From Mycolicibacterium frederiksbergense (lineage in GTDB: Bacteria > Actinomycetota > Actinomycetes > Mycobacteriales > Mycobacteriaceae): DNA of 64,000 nt. The notes below the pieces were generated by a model. It was not told where the DNA came from, did no database searches, and saw only the letters and a list, made by a program, of their open reading frames with translations. Positions 16,142 to 25,254 of this stretch are shown here, in pieces (position 1 is the stretch's first letter; every line of letters starts with the position of its first letter). Both the position numbers and the translations under genes were made by a program. The stretch covers positions 272,716-336,715 of the forward strand of contig NZ_JARXVE010000007.1 in NCBI RefSeq assembly GCF_029893345.1, in the 5' to 3' direction.

Positions 16142-17371
16142 TTGACGACACCCGAGATCGGCCGTCAACCTGGGCTGATGCTTCTGGCACACGACCTGTT
16201 CGATCCGGCCTGCCTGCAGGATCCCTACCCGCTCTACGACCGGATGCGGGCCGGGCAGCCGGTACAGCGGGTTGGTGATTCAGCATTTTTCGCCGCGACG
16301 TCGTACGACGCGGTCACCGAGGCCACCGCGCGCCCGCAGGACTTCTCGTCGAACCTGACCGCCGCCATGTGGCACCAGCCGGACGGCACCGTCACCGAGT
16401 TCGCCATGGAGGGGCCGGGTGGATCCACCCATGTGCTCGCCACCGCCGACGACCCGCTGCACGCCGCCCATCGCAAGCTGGTGCTGCCCCGGCTGGCGGC
16501 CAAACGCATGCGCGAGCTGGAACCCTTCATCGCCGCGACCGCGACAGACCTGCTCACGACCGGCGAGATCGATTGGATGGCCACCATGGCCGACCGGCTG
16601 CCGATGCTGGTGGTGGCGCGGCTGCTGGGACTGCCCACCGCCGACGTCGATCGGCTGGTGGCCTGGGCGTACGGCAGCACCCAGCTGCTCGACGGGCTGG
16701 TCGACCAGGACCAGCTCACTGCGGCCGGGATCGCCGCGGTCGAGCTCGGCGGGTACCTGATTGACCAATTCGGGCGGGCCTCGGCAAACCCGGGCGACGA
16801 TCTGCTCGGCGACTTCGCGACCTACTGCACAGCCGAGCAACTGACCGCCGACACCGCGGCGCTGATCCTGATCCAGTTGGTCAGCGCCGGCGCCGAATCC
16901 ACCGCATCGCTGATCGGCAGTGCGGTGCGGATACTGGCGCAGCGGCCCGATCTCGCGGACCGGCTGCGGCAGGACGACGGTCTGATTCCGGCATTTCTGG
17001 AGGAGGTGCTGCGGTACGAGTCACCGTTCCGCGGGCACTTCCGGCACGTTCTGGGCGATACCGAGCTGGCCGGCACGCCACTGCCGGCCGGATCGCACCT
17101 GCTGTTGCTGTGGGGTGCGGCCAACCGGGATCCGGCCGCATTCGACGATCCGCACGAGTTTCGGATCGACCGGGACAATGCCAAGAGCCACTTGGCTTTC
17201 GGAAAAGGCGCGCACTTCTGCGTCGGCGCCGCGCTGGCTCGGCTCGAAGCCCGCATCGTGATATCGCTGCTGCTGGCAAGCAGTCGCGACATCACACCGG
17301 CGGGCGATGCCGAGTGGCTCCCCAGCCTGCTGGTGCGCCGACTCAGCCGGCTACCGCTGACGGTGGATTGA
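16142..17371 (+). CDS. Cytochrome P450
   Basis: A 409-residue soluble bacterial P450. The I-helix oxygen-activation motif appears as SAGAESTAS (Ala-Gly-x-Glu-Ser-Thr variant), the K-helix as EEVLRYE and the haem-binding loop as FGKGAHFCVGAALARLEA with Cys360 as thiolate ligand. It needs external ferredoxin and reductase partners, which are not adjacent. The TTG at 16142 gives the longest sensible start, but it lacks a clear ribosome-binding site; an ATG at 16178 (LLAHDLFDPACLQDPYPLY) is an alternative. The substrate is unknown; many mycobacterial P450s act on sterols, fatty acids or terpenoids. Probably controlled by the divergent TetR regulator. Confidence 0.92.
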   Translation: MTTPEIGRQPGLMLLAHDLFDPACLQDPYPLYDRMRAGQPVQRVGDSAFFAATSYDAVTEATARPQDFSSNLTAAMWHQPDGTVTEFAMEGPGGSTHVLATADDPLHAAHRKLVLPRLAAKRMRELEPFIAATATDLLTTGEIDWMATMADRLPMLVVARLLGLPTADVDRLVAWAYGSTQLLDGLVDQDQLTAAGIAAVELGGYLIDQFGRASANPGDDLLGDFATYCTAEQLTADTAALILIQLVSAGAESTASLIGSAVRILAQRPDLADRLRQDDGLIPAFLEEVLRYESPFRGHFRHVLGDTELAGTPLPAGSHLLLLWGAANRDPAAFDDPHEFRIDRDNAKSHLAFGKGAHFCVGAALARLEARIVISLLLASSRDITPAGDAEWLPSLLVRRLSRLPLTVD

Positions 17372-17381
17372 GCCGGGAACG

Positions 17382-17648
17382 CTAGGCGGCGATGGCGATG
17401 CTGTCGTCGTCGACGAAGACCAAGCCGCCGTCGTCGAGGCTGACCGCCCACCGGCGCGCCGGATCGGCGATTCGCTCACCGGCGACATCGACCGCGGTAC
17501 CGGCCAGGTCTGCGAAATCCTCGACGACCGTGCCGTGCAGCTCGTCGTCAGTTCCCGGATAGACAACCACCGCCGCACCGACAGCAATCTCATCGGCAAC
17601 TTCGTCGGAGTCACTGTCGTTAACTCGCGTCACTACATCCTTGGACAT
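17382..17648 (-). CDS. Small acidic protein of unknown function
   Basis: 88 residues, strongly acidic, with a beta-rich pattern: AVVVYPGTDDELHGTVVEDFADLAG, then RRWAVSLDDGGLVFVDDDSIAIAA. The layout resembles short SH3-like barrel proteins, such as those with KOW-like turns, but I cannot name the family. The ATG at 17648 has GGGGAGG upstream, which decides the start over a longer open frame to 17678. It stands alone, convergent to the P450 gene. Confidence 0.65.
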   Translation of the reverse strand: MSKDVVTRVNDSDSDEVADEIAVGAAVVVYPGTDDELHGTVVEDFADLAGTAVDVAGERIADPARRWAVSLDDGGLVFVDDDSIAIAA

Positions 17649-18045
17649 ACACACCTCCCCAATTGCTGACGCGTGCAACTGAGTACATCACAAACGCCTG
17701 CGATTGGCTCGCATTAATCAATTCCTACAGCCACACCTTGCATATGCCTCCGGCAAATGTCCAATCCCAGACACGAAGACCATTCCGGCAAATCCGTCAC
17801 AGATCGGTGCCGGGTGCGACCCCGGTCACAGAAACCCGCCGACTGTGCCATCGGCGAGTGCTTTTCAGGCAACCGCAGCCACATTCGCCTGCACCGGCAC
17901 TCCCCCAGCACCCGGAGCACGAATCGGTTGCTGAGCGGGCAGCGGCGAACTGCGCGCAGCTACATCCCGAAATCCACCCGGATGAGGGTGACACGCACCA
18001 CATCGGCGTTCGCTAGTGTTGCAACACGTTCTAGCGAGGAGACCC
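17649..18045. other. 397-base intergenic region without a convincing gene
   Basis: Short open frames occur on both strands but none has a plausible ribosome-binding site plus protein-like composition. The right end carries the KstR-type box and the ribosome-binding site of the next gene; the left end should hold the promoter of the small acidic protein. I see no RNA gene. Confidence 0.5.
18020..18033. promoter_or_regulatory. Second KstR-type operator, upstream of SDR pair
   Basis: TGCAACACGTTCTA fits TNNAACNNGTTNNA at all fixed positions and lies 12 bases before the ATG at 18046, just ahead of the GAGGAGA ribosome-binding site. This is the same motif as at 6251. Binding is inferred from sequence only. 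Confidence 0.6.
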
Positions 18046-19125
18046 ATGTCCGACGCCGTCTTGGTCACAGGCGCCTTTGGTCTGGTCGGCTCCACCGTCG
18101 TGCAGACCTTGGCCGCCAGCGGGCGCACGGTGGTCGCGACCGATCTGGACGTGCCCGCGAACCGCAAGGCGGCGGCCGCGCTACCGGCGGCCGTGCGGGT
18201 GCGCTGGGCCGATCTGACCGATCCCGCCGCAGTCGACGGTCTGGTCGCGGCGGTCGCGCCGGCCGCGATCATCCACCTCGCCGCGATCATCCCGCCGTTC
18301 TGCTACATGCGCCGCGGCCTGGCCCGCAAGGTCAACGTCGACGCCACCGCATCGCTGCTGCGCGCCGCCCAGGCCCAGACCACGCCGCCACGGTTCGTGC
18401 AGGCATCCAGCGTCGCGGTCTACGGCAGCCGCAACCCGCACCGCATCAGCGACGTGCTGACCCCCGACACCCCGACCAACCCGTCCGACATCTACGGGGC
18501 GCACAAGGTCGAGGCGGAGGCCCTGGTCCGGGCGTCGACGCTGGACTGGCTGATCCTTCGCCTGGGCGGGGTGATGACCCCGGAACTGAGCCTCGACATG
18601 GACGTCGACCTCATCTCGTTCGAGAGCGTGCTGCCCGCCGACGGGCGACTGCAGACAGTGGACGTGCGCGACGTCGCGGCCGCATTCATAGCGGCCACCA
18701 CGGTCCCGGTCGAAACGGCCAACCACGAGGTGCTGCTGGTCGGCGGCGACTCGGCCACCCACCGGCACACCCAGTCCGCGGTCGGCGCCGAAGCGGCCGC
18801 CGCCATGGGGCTCAAGGGGGGCCTGCCGATCGGGCGGCCCGGTAATCCCGACGATGACACCGCCTGGTTCGCCACCGATTGGATGGACACCAGCCGCGCT
18901 CAGCAGGTGCTCGGGTTCCAGCACCACTCCTGGCCCCAATTGCTGGCCGACACCATGACCAACGCCGGATGGAAGCGCTATCCGATGCGGGCGGCCGCAC
19001 CGCTGGTCCGACGCTTCCTGCGGAGCAAATCCGCCTACGCGGACTACCCCGGCCAGTACGCCGACACATGGAACGCAATAGCCAAGAAATGGGGCGACCC
19101 TCGCCCGGATCGGAGTCAAGCATGA
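18046..19125 (+). CDS. NAD(P)-dependent epimerase/dehydratase-like extended SDR
   Basis: 359 residues. Rossmann motif TGAFGLVGS at about 8-16, acidic Asp after beta-2 (ATDLDVP) suggesting NAD, a serine region QASSVAVYGS and the catalytic pair in YGAHK. The C-terminal third (SAYADYPGQYADTWN) is unlike sugar epimerases, so a lipid, sterol or other hydroxy substrate is possible. The ATG at 18046 has GAGGAGA seven bases upstream. The gene overlaps the following SDR by four bases (ATGA) and sits behind a KstR-type operator, which hints at a role in sterol catabolism. Exact substrate unknown. Confidence 0.85.
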   Translation: MSDAVLVTGAFGLVGSTVVQTLAASGRTVVATDLDVPANRKAAAALPAAVRVRWADLTDPAAVDGLVAAVAPAAIIHLAAIIPPFCYMRRGLARKVNVDATASLLRAAQAQTTPPRFVQASSVAVYGSRNPHRISDVLTPDTPTNPSDIYGAHKVEAEALVRASTLDWLILRLGGVMTPELSLDMDVDLISFESVLPADGRLQTVDVRDVAAAFIAATTVPVETANHEVLLVGGDSATHRHTQSAVGAEAAAAMGLKGGLPIGRPGNPDDDTAWFATDWMDTSRAQQVLGFQHHSWPQLLADTMTNAGWKRYPMRAAAPLVRRFLRSKSAYADYPGQYADTWNAIAKKWGDPRPDRSQA

Positions 19126-19895
19126 GCAGCCAGCGCGTCGCGATCGTGATCGGCGGGGCATCGGGGATCGGCTGGGCCAGCGCCCAGGCACTGGCCGCCG
19201 ACGGCTGCCGCATCGTGGTGGCCGACCGCAACGCCGAAGGCGCCGCCGCCCGGGCTTCCCAGCTCGGCACCCCACACACCAGCGGCTACGTCGAGGTCAC
19301 CGACGAAGATTCGGTGCAGAAGCTGTTCGCTGACGTTGCCGCCGCCGGACCCATCGACATCGTGGTCAACTGCGCCGGGTTCAGCAATATGGGCCTGATC
19401 ACCGACATGCCGGTCGACGACTTCCGCGCGGTCATCGATGTCTGCCTGACCGGCGGGTTCATCGTCGCCAAACACGCCGGCAAGCACCTGCCCGAAGGCG
19501 GTGTGCTGGTCTCCATGTCATCGCTGAACGGGCGCCAGCCCGCGGCCGGGATGAGCGCCTACTGTGCGGCGAAGGCCGGCCTGTCGATGCTCACCCAGGT
19601 GGCCGCGCTGGAAATGGGGCCGCGGGGCATCCGGGTCAACGCCATCGCCCCCGGATTCGTGCAAACTCCGCTGACCGACCCCGCGGCGATGATCCCCGGC
19701 GTGGTCGAGGACTACGTCGAGAACACCGCGCTGGGCCGCGCCGGGACGCCCGAGGACATCGCCGCGGCAGTGGTGTTCATCTGCTCGCCGCGGGCGTCGT
19801 GGCTGACCGGCGAGGTCCTCGACCTCAACGGCGGCGCGCATCTGCTGCGCTATCCGGATGTGCTCGGGCACGTGATGAAACTGGCCCAGGGGTGA
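19122..19895 (+). CDS. Classical SDR oxidoreductase
   Basis: 257 residues with the classical short-chain dehydrogenase pattern: cofactor motif IGGASGIGWASA (about 9-20), an Asp at the end of beta-2 (VVADRN) favouring NAD, NCAGFSNMG (NNAG-like), catalytic Ser in SMSSLNG and YCAAK for the Tyr-Lys pair, then PGFVQTPL. Such enzymes interconvert alcohols and ketones. It is translationally coupled to the upstream SDR (ATGA overlap), so the two probably act on successive or related intermediates under the same KstR-type box. Confidence 0.88.
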   Translation: MSSQRVAIVIGGASGIGWASAQALAADGCRIVVADRNAEGAAARASQLGTPHTSGYVEVTDEDSVQKLFADVAAAGPIDIVVNCAGFSNMGLITDMPVDDFRAVIDVCLTGGFIVAKHAGKHLPEGGVLVSMSSLNGRQPAAGMSAYCAAKAGLSMLTQVAALEMGPRGIRVNAIAPGFVQTPLTDPAAMIPGVVEDYVENTALGRAGTPEDIAAAVVFICSPRASWLTGEVLDLNGGAHLLRYPDVLGHVMKLAQG

Positions 19896-19953
19896 GCGTG
19901 ACCCTGCTGCGTCGCGCCGGACGATAAGGTCAGGCCAACAGCGAAGGGACCTG

Positions 19954-21144
19954 ATGGAAAACCAGTTCACCCTCAACCAGAAGCGTGCGCTGGCGGTCGT
20001 CACGGTGCTCGCCGTGTTGCTCGGCGCGTATTTCCTGCGCAGCTTTTTCGTGCTGATCGTGATGGCCGGGGTCGGCGCCTACCTGTTCACCCCGCTGTAC
20101 GAACGGATTCAGCGCCGATTCGGCACCGGTCTCGCGGCCGCACTGACCCTGCTGGTCGCCGTGCTGATGGTGATCATCCCGATATCCCTGGTGGTGTTCC
20201 TGGGCATCGTGCAGATCACCCAGATGGTCGACACGGTCAGCACCTGGATCGCCCAGACCGACGTCAGCACGCTCGGCGACCGGGCACTGCAATTGATCAA
20301 CTCGCTGCTGGACCGGCTGCCGTTCCTGAACGTCCAAGTCAGCGCGGATTCGTTGCGCGACACCGTGGTCAAGGTGTCACAGCACATCGGCGAATGGCTG
20401 CTCGGCGTCCTGCAGGGCGCCGTCGGCGGGATGGTCGGCGCGATCACCTCATCGATCATCTTCCTGTACGTGTTCATCTCGTTGCTGGTCAACAAGGACG
20501 AGGTGGCCACCCTGATCCGCCGGCTGAACCCGCTCGGCGAGGAGATCACCGACCTATACCTGGCCAAAACCGCAGCCATGGTGAAGGGAACGGTCAAGGG
20601 CCAGTTCGTCATCGCGATCTGCCAGGGGGTGGCCGGGGCGATCTCGATCTACATCGCCGGCTTCCACGAAGGGTTCTTCGTCTTCGCGATCCTGCTGACC
20701 GCGCTGTCGGTGATCCCGCTCGGCGGCGGCATCGTGACGATTCCGTTCGGCATCGGAATGATGTTCTTCGGCAACACCTTCGGCGGCATTTTCGTGGTGG
20801 TGTTCCACTTGCTGGTGGTCACCAACATCGACAATGTGCTGCGACCGTGGTTGGTGCCCAAGGCCGCCCGGCTGGACCCAGCGCTGATGCTGCTCGCGGT
20901 GTTCGCCGGTATCTCGATGTTCGGCTTCTTCGGTCTGGTGATCGGGCCGGTGTTGATGATCATCATCGTCACCACGGTCAGCGTGTACCTGGCCGTCTAC
21001 AAGGGCGTCGAGCTCGAAACCGACGAGCCGCAGCCGCCGCGCAAGAAGCTGTGGTCGCGGTTCCGCACGGCTGCGGACAAGACCGCGCAGGACGAGACTG
21101 CCCCCGCCACCGAACCCGCTACGCCACCGTCAGCCGGGTCTTGA
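19954..21144 (+). CDS. AI-2E family transporter-like membrane protein
   Basis: 396 residues with about seven to eight hydrophobic segments, including paired N-terminal helices (AVVTVLAVLLGAYFL, LIVMAGVGAYLF), and the family core HEGFFVFAILLTALSVIP followed by PFGIG. The C-terminus is a charged cytoplasmic tail (PPRKKLWSRFR). The AI-2E family contains exporters and putative ion antiporters; the substrate in mycobacteria (Rv1101c position) is not known. Its last 26 bases overlap the 3' end of the convergent hydrolase gene. Confidence 0.88.
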   Translation: MENQFTLNQKRALAVVTVLAVLLGAYFLRSFFVLIVMAGVGAYLFTPLYERIQRRFGTGLAAALTLLVAVLMVIIPISLVVFLGIVQITQMVDTVSTWIAQTDVSTLGDRALQLINSLLDRLPFLNVQVSADSLRDTVVKVSQHIGEWLLGVLQGAVGGMVGAITSSIIFLYVFISLLVNKDEVATLIRRLNPLGEEITDLYLAKTAAMVKGTVKGQFVIAICQGVAGAISIYIAGFHEGFFVFAILLTALSVIPLGGGIVTIPFGIGMMFFGNTFGGIFVVVFHLLVVTNIDNVLRPWLVPKAARLDPALMLLAVFAGISMFGFFGLVIGPVLMIIIVTTVSVYLAVYKGVELETDEPQPPRKKLWSRFRTAADKTAQDETAPATEPATPPSAGS

Positions 21145-21922
21145 GGAACTCGACCACCCGCTTGCGCGCCTCGTAGGCGGGATGCCCGTCGACCTCGCGG
21201 ACTTCAGCAGTGAGCACCGAGTGTGCCATCGGCGAAAGCCCGTCCGGATTGCCCTTGCCCGAGTTGATCTCGATGACCTCGAACGCGTCGCCGAGCCGCG
21301 CCTTGAGTGCGGCGAACCGCTCGCCGGGGGCCATCCAGTCCTGGCTGAACCGCAACCCCAGCGCGCACAGGCCATCGTTGGCGGCGCGCTGTTCGACGAC
21401 CTTGAGCTCGGCCTCGGACAACCCCGGGTCGCGCTTGTGCTTGGACGTCAGCGGCAACGGCAGTGACGGCTGGCTGAGCACCGGGGCCAGCACACTGTCG
21501 TCGACGGCGGCCGCCAATGCGAAGCCGCCTGTGAAGCACTGCCCGATCACGCCGACTCCCTGGCCCGGTGTGCTGGCGTTGAGGTCGCGGGCCAGGGCCC
21601 GTAGGTAGTGCGCGACGGGCCGGTCGGCGTTGGTGCTGAATGCCGAAAACTCCCGTGTCACGCAACCTTTCAGCAACACCGGAACGGCTCCGGGCCGCAG
21701 CGCGGGGGCTCCGGGCGTACCGAACAACGAGGGGACGGCCACGGTGAACCCGTTGTCGACCAGGTGATTGCCCAGCGCGGCCACACCGGGGTGGAAGCCG
21801 GGCATCTCGGGAATCAGCACCACACCGGGGCCGTCGCCCTTGCGGTACACGTCGTGGGTCTGGCCGGCGGCGGTGAAGGACGTGACGGTCCAGCCGGTGA
21901 GATCAGCTTCTGGTGATGTCAA
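21119..21922 (-). CDS. Dienelactone hydrolase family protein
   Basis: 267 residues with an alpha/beta hydrolase fold. The nucleophile motif is GQCFTGG, with a cysteine in place of serine, as in dienelactone hydrolases; the VVLIPEMPGFHPG segment near residue 35 supplies the oxyanion region and a late histidine lies in DGHPAYEARKR. These enzymes open lactone rings or cleave small esters; the role here is unknown. The gene overlaps the convergent transporter gene by 26 bases and lies 22 bases downstream of the DUF4245 gene on the same strand. Confidence 0.85.
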   Translation of the reverse strand: MTSPEADLTGWTVTSFTAAGQTHDVYRKGDGPGVVLIPEMPGFHPGVAALGNHLVDNGFTVAVPSLFGTPGAPALRPGAVPVLLKGCVTREFSAFSTNADRPVAHYLRALARDLNASTPGQGVGVIGQCFTGGFALAAAVDDSVLAPVLSQPSLPLPLTSKHKRDPGLSEAELKVVEQRAANDGLCALGLRFSQDWMAPGERFAALKARLGDAFEVIEINSGKGNPDGLSPMAHSVLTAEVREVDGHPAYEARKRVVEFLKTRLTVA

Positions 21923-21944
21923 CCCGGCTCCATCCGTTGCTAGG

Positions 21945-22583
21945 TCACGGCCGCTTCAGCGGCAGCGGCGACTGCGTCTGCGTCGCACTCGCCAGCGTAC
22001 GGTACTCATCGGTACCACCGGCACCTGTGATCGCCACCTGCGCCGGCCCGCTCAGCCGCGTCGTCCACACCGGCTCCGGATCGCTGCTCTCGTAGACCAC
22101 CCAGGTCACCCCGTCGACGTCCTGGGTGCCGGCCGGGTAGGCGTCCGGTTTGATCGACGCCACCAGAGCGGCTTCGTCGGCATTGCTCTGGGTCAGGCTC
22201 AGGTACTTGCCGCTGGGCGCGAGGTAGCCGACCCGGGAGGCGACCGCCCGGCCGTGCTGACCGTTGGGCAACGTCACACCGCCGTCGATGCCGCTGCGGC
22301 TGCCGGAGTTGGGCCGCCACCCCTCGGGCAGTTTGGGCAGCCGGATCGGGATCTTCAGGGCGTCGGCGTCGGCCTGCAGTGCGAGCGGCGCATCGAAGTC
22401 CGGGGCCGGACCGGGGCCGGGCCCACTGGCCTGCAAGGAGCACATTCCCAACATTCCGGCCAGCACGATGCAGGCCACCACCAGCGGGGCCATCGACCAG
22501 AACATATCCCGGCCATCCTGCAGCAACCGGGACTTGGCAGGCTTCGGAGCCGGGGTGGGCTGGGAGGTCGGCTCAGTTGACAT
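21945..22583 (-). CDS. DUF4245 membrane-anchored protein
   Basis: 212 residues: proline-rich cytoplasmic start (EPTSQPTPAPKPAKSRLLQ), one transmembrane helix (MAPLVVACIVLAGMLGMCSL, about 32-51) and an extracytoplasmic domain with the DUF4245 signature RLPKLPEGWRPNSGSR and WVVYESSDPEPVWTTRL. It corresponds to Rv1100 in position. Start set at the ATG 22583; the open frame continues to 22634 without a better site. It is divergent from glpX with 54 bases between. Function unknown. Confidence 0.85.
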   Translation of the reverse strand: MSTEPTSQPTPAPKPAKSRLLQDGRDMFWSMAPLVVACIVLAGMLGMCSLQASGPGPGPAPDFDAPLALQADADALKIPIRLPKLPEGWRPNSGSRSGIDGGVTLPNGQHGRAVASRVGYLAPSGKYLSLTQSNADEAALVASIKPDAYPAGTQDVDGVTWVVYESSDPEPVWTTRLSGPAQVAITGAGGTDEYRTLASATQTQSPLPLKRP

Positions 22584-22637
22584 GCTCGCAAGTATCCCAG
22601 CTCCCAAACTTGCAGCCGGTTCTGGGACAATCACGCC

Positions 22638-23666
22638 ATGAGTCCCACGCGGGGGGAAGCCCCGGATCGCAACCTAGCCCTCGAACTTGTCCGGGTTACC
22701 GAGGCCGGCGCCATGGCCGCGGGCCGCTGGGTCGGCCGTGGCGACAAAGAGGGCGGTGACGGGGCCGCCGTCGACGCCATGCGTGAGCTGGTCAATTCGG
22801 TGTCCATGCGCGGCGTCGTCGTCATCGGCGAGGGCGAAAAAGACAACGCGCCGATGCTCTACAACGGTGAAGAGGTCGGCAACGGCGACGGGCCGGAGTG
22901 CGATTTCGCGGTCGACCCGGTGGACGGCACCACCCTGATGAGCAAGGGCATGCCCAACGCCATCTCGGTGCTGGCGGTCGCCGAGCGCGGTTCGATGTTC
23001 GATCCGTCGGCAGTGTTCTACATGAACAAGATCGCCGTGGGACCCGAGGCCGTCGACGCCATCGACATCACCGCCCCGATCGGCGAGAACGTCCGCCAGG
23101 TCGCCAAGGCCAAGGGCCTGTCGGTGTCCGATATGACCGTCTGCATCCTGGACCGGCCGCGGCACGAGAAGCTGATTGCCGACGTCCGCGAGACCGGCGC
23201 CCGGATCCGGCTGATCTCCGACGGTGACGTCGCCGGCGCCATCTCGGCCTGCCGCCCCAACTCCGGCACCGACCTGCTCGCCGGCATCGGCGGCACCCCC
23301 GAGGGCATCATCGCCGCGGCCGCGATCCGCTGCATGGGTGGCGCCATCCAGGCCCAGCTGGCTCCCACCGATGACGCGGAGCGGCAGAAGGCGCTCGACC
23401 GGGGCTACGACCTGGACGAGGTGCTGGTCACCGAACACCTGGTGTCCGGTGACAACGTGTTCTTCTGCGCCACCGGCGTCACCGACGGTGATCTGCTCAA
23501 GGGTGTGCGCTACGCCAGCGGCGGCTGCACCACCCAGTCGATCGTGATGCGGTCCAAGTCCGGCACCGTCCGGATGATCGAGGCCTACCACCGGCTGTCC
23601 AAGCTCAACGAGTACTCCGCCATCGACTTCACCGGCGACCTGTCCGCCATCCAACCCCTGCCGTAA
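22638..23666 (+). CDS. glpX: Class II fructose-1,6-bisphosphatase
   Basis: 342 residues. GlpX removes the 1-phosphate of fructose 1,6-bisphosphate and is the key gluconeogenic phosphatase of mycobacteria (Rv1099c), needed on fatty acid or sterol carbon. Metal and phosphate-binding segments are visible: VVIGEGEKDNAPMLYNGEE (about 61-79), DFAVDPVDGTT (about 89-99), GTDLLAGIGGTPEG and GDNVFFCATGVTDG. The length is normal. Fifteen bases separate it from fumC, so the two gluconeogenesis/TCA genes are probably cotranscribed. Confidence 0.97.
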   Translation: MSPTRGEAPDRNLALELVRVTEAGAMAAGRWVGRGDKEGGDGAAVDAMRELVNSVSMRGVVVIGEGEKDNAPMLYNGEEVGNGDGPECDFAVDPVDGTTLMSKGMPNAISVLAVAERGSMFDPSAVFYMNKIAVGPEAVDAIDITAPIGENVRQVAKAKGLSVSDMTVCILDRPRHEKLIADVRETGARIRLISDGDVAGAISACRPNSGTDLLAGIGGTPEGIIAAAAIRCMGGAIQAQLAPTDDAERQKALDRGYDLDEVLVTEHLVSGDNVFFCATGVTDGDLLKGVRYASGGCTTQSIVMRSKSGTVRMIEAYHRLSKLNEYSAIDFTGDLSAIQPLP

Positions 23667-23681
23667 TCCAGAAAGGCAAGC

Positions 23682-25109
23682 ATGAGCACCTCCGCCGATA
23701 AAGCCGAAGCAGTCGAGGGTGAATTCCGCATCGAGCACGACACCATGGGCGAGGTCCGGGTGCCGGTCAACGCCCTGTGGCGGGCACAGACCCAGCGGGC
23801 CGTGGAGAACTTCCCGATCTCGTTCCGTGGGCTGGAGCGCACCCAGATCCGGGCGCTGGGCCTGCTGAAGGCGGCCTGTGCCCAGGTCAACAAGGACCTG
23901 GGCCTGTTGGCCGCCGAGAAGGCCGACGCCATCATCGCCGCGGCCGGCGAGATCGCCGACGGCCTGCACGACGATCAGTTCCCGATCGACGTGTTCCAGA
24001 CCGGCTCGGGCACCAGCTCGAACATGAACGCCAACGAGGTGATCGCCTCGATCGCCGCCCGCAATGGTGTCGAGGTCCACCCCAACGACCACGTGAACAT
24101 GTCGCAGAGCTCCAACGACACGTTCCCGACGGCCACCCATATCGCGGCCACCGAAGCCGCTGTGCGCCATCTCATTCCGGCGCTCGAAGTGCTGCACGAG
24201 TCACTGGCCGTCAAGGCTCGCGCATGGCGGACCGTGGTGAAGTCCGGGCGCACCCACCTGATGGACGCGGTTCCGGTGACCCTGGGCCAGGAGTTCGGCG
24301 GCTACGCCCGGCAAATCGAGGCCGGCATAGAAAGGGTGCGTGCGAGTCTTCCGCGTTTGGGTGAGCTCGCCATCGGCGGAACCGCCGTGGGCACCGGACT
24401 CAATGCCCCCGACGGCTTCGGCGCCAAGGTGGTCGAGGTTCTGGTCAACCAGACCGGTCTGGCCGAATTGCGCACCGCCGCAGATTCATTCGAGGCCCAA
24501 GCGGCCCGCGACGGACTGGTCGAGGCCTCCGGCGCACTGAAGACCATCGCGGTCTCGCTGACCAAGATCGCCAACGATGTGCGGTGGATGGGCTCCGGCC
24601 CGCTGACCGGACTCGGTGAGATCCAGCTGCCGGATCTGCAGCCGGGCAGCTCGATCATGCCGGGCAAGGTCAATCCCGTTCTGCCCGAGGCGGTTACCCA
24701 GGTTGCCGCGCAGGTCATCGGCAACGACGCGGCGGTCACCGTCGGCGGTCTTTCCGGTGCGTTCGAGCTCAACGTGTACATCCCGATGATGGCCCGCAAC
24801 GTGCTGGAGTCGTTCAACCTGCTGGCCAACGTGTCCAGGCTGTTCGCCGCCAAGTGCATCGACGGCCTGGTGGCCAACGAGGAGCACATGCGCACCCAGG
24901 CCGAGTCCTCGCCGTCGATCGTGACGCCGCTGAACTCGGCGATCGGCTACGAGGAGGCCGCCAAGGTCGCCAAGCAGGCGCTGAAGGAGAAGAAGACCAT
25001 CCGCCAGACGGTCATCGACCGCGGGCTGATCGGCGACAAGCTGTCGGAGGCCGAGCTGGACAAGCGCCTCGACGTGCTCGCCATGGCCAAGGTGAAGGAC
25101 GGCGAGTAG
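23682..25109 (+). CDS. fumC: Fumarate hydratase class II
   Basis: 475 residues. Iron-independent fumarase interconverts fumarate and L-malate in the TCA cycle. Signature elements are TGSGTSSNMNANEV, the catalytic histidine region SGRTHLMDAVP and the flexible-loop signature GSSIMPGKVNPV. The gene is close behind glpX and is closed by a strong hairpin at 25138-25189. Length and sequence are typical of the mycobacterial enzyme (Rv1098c). Confidence 0.97.
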   Translation: MSTSADKAEAVEGEFRIEHDTMGEVRVPVNALWRAQTQRAVENFPISFRGLERTQIRALGLLKAACAQVNKDLGLLAAEKADAIIAAAGEIADGLHDDQFPIDVFQTGSGTSSNMNANEVIASIAARNGVEVHPNDHVNMSQSSNDTFPTATHIAATEAAVRHLIPALEVLHESLAVKARAWRTVVKSGRTHLMDAVPVTLGQEFGGYARQIEAGIERVRASLPRLGELAIGGTAVGTGLNAPDGFGAKVVEVLVNQTGLAELRTAADSFEAQAARDGLVEASGALKTIAVSLTKIANDVRWMGSGPLTGLGEIQLPDLQPGSSIMPGKVNPVLPEAVTQVAAQVIGNDAAVTVGGLSGAFELNVYIPMMARNVLESFNLLANVSRLFAAKCIDGLVANEEHMRTQAESSPSIVTPLNSAIGYEEAAKVAKQALKEKKTIRQTVIDRGLIGDKLSEAELDKRLDVLAMAKVKDGE

Positions 25110-25137
25110 CCCCTCACCCCTCACCTTCTCTGCGCGA

Positions 25138-25189
25138 GCAGACATAAAACTGCCCATTTCCTTCGGGAAATGGGCAGTTTTGCGTCTGC
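25138..25189 (+). terminator. Strong intrinsic terminator after fumC
   Basis: A perfect 16-base stem (AAAACTGCCCATTTCC pairing 25146-25161 with 25166-25181) closed by a TTCG tetraloop, extended by a six-base outer stem (GCAGAC/GTCTGC). The 3' arm ends in GTTTT, giving a short U-run. It separates glpX-fumC from the dormancy locus. Confidence 0.9.
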
Positions 25190-25201
25190 TGGTCGCCAGT
25201 G

Positions 25202-25221
25202 GTCGGGACTTTCTTCCCTAC
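25202..25221. promoter_or_regulatory. DevR (DosR)-type box upstream of nitroreductase gene
   Basis: GTCGGGACTTTCTTCCCTAC matches the 20-base consensus TTSGGGACTWWAGTCCCSAA at about 15 or 16 positions, with a complete first half-site. It ends 33 bases before the chosen GTG start at 25255. Response regulator DevR is encoded 3 kb away. Binding is inferred. Confidence 0.65.
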
Positions 25222-25254
25222 CGCACCCGGGGCGCCCTGCGGCACCGTGGAGGG

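Noticed and set aside
17714..17920. 68-codon minus-strand frame in the 397-base intergenic region
   Set aside because: Cys/Arg-rich composition and no ribosome-binding site; not convincing as a gene.
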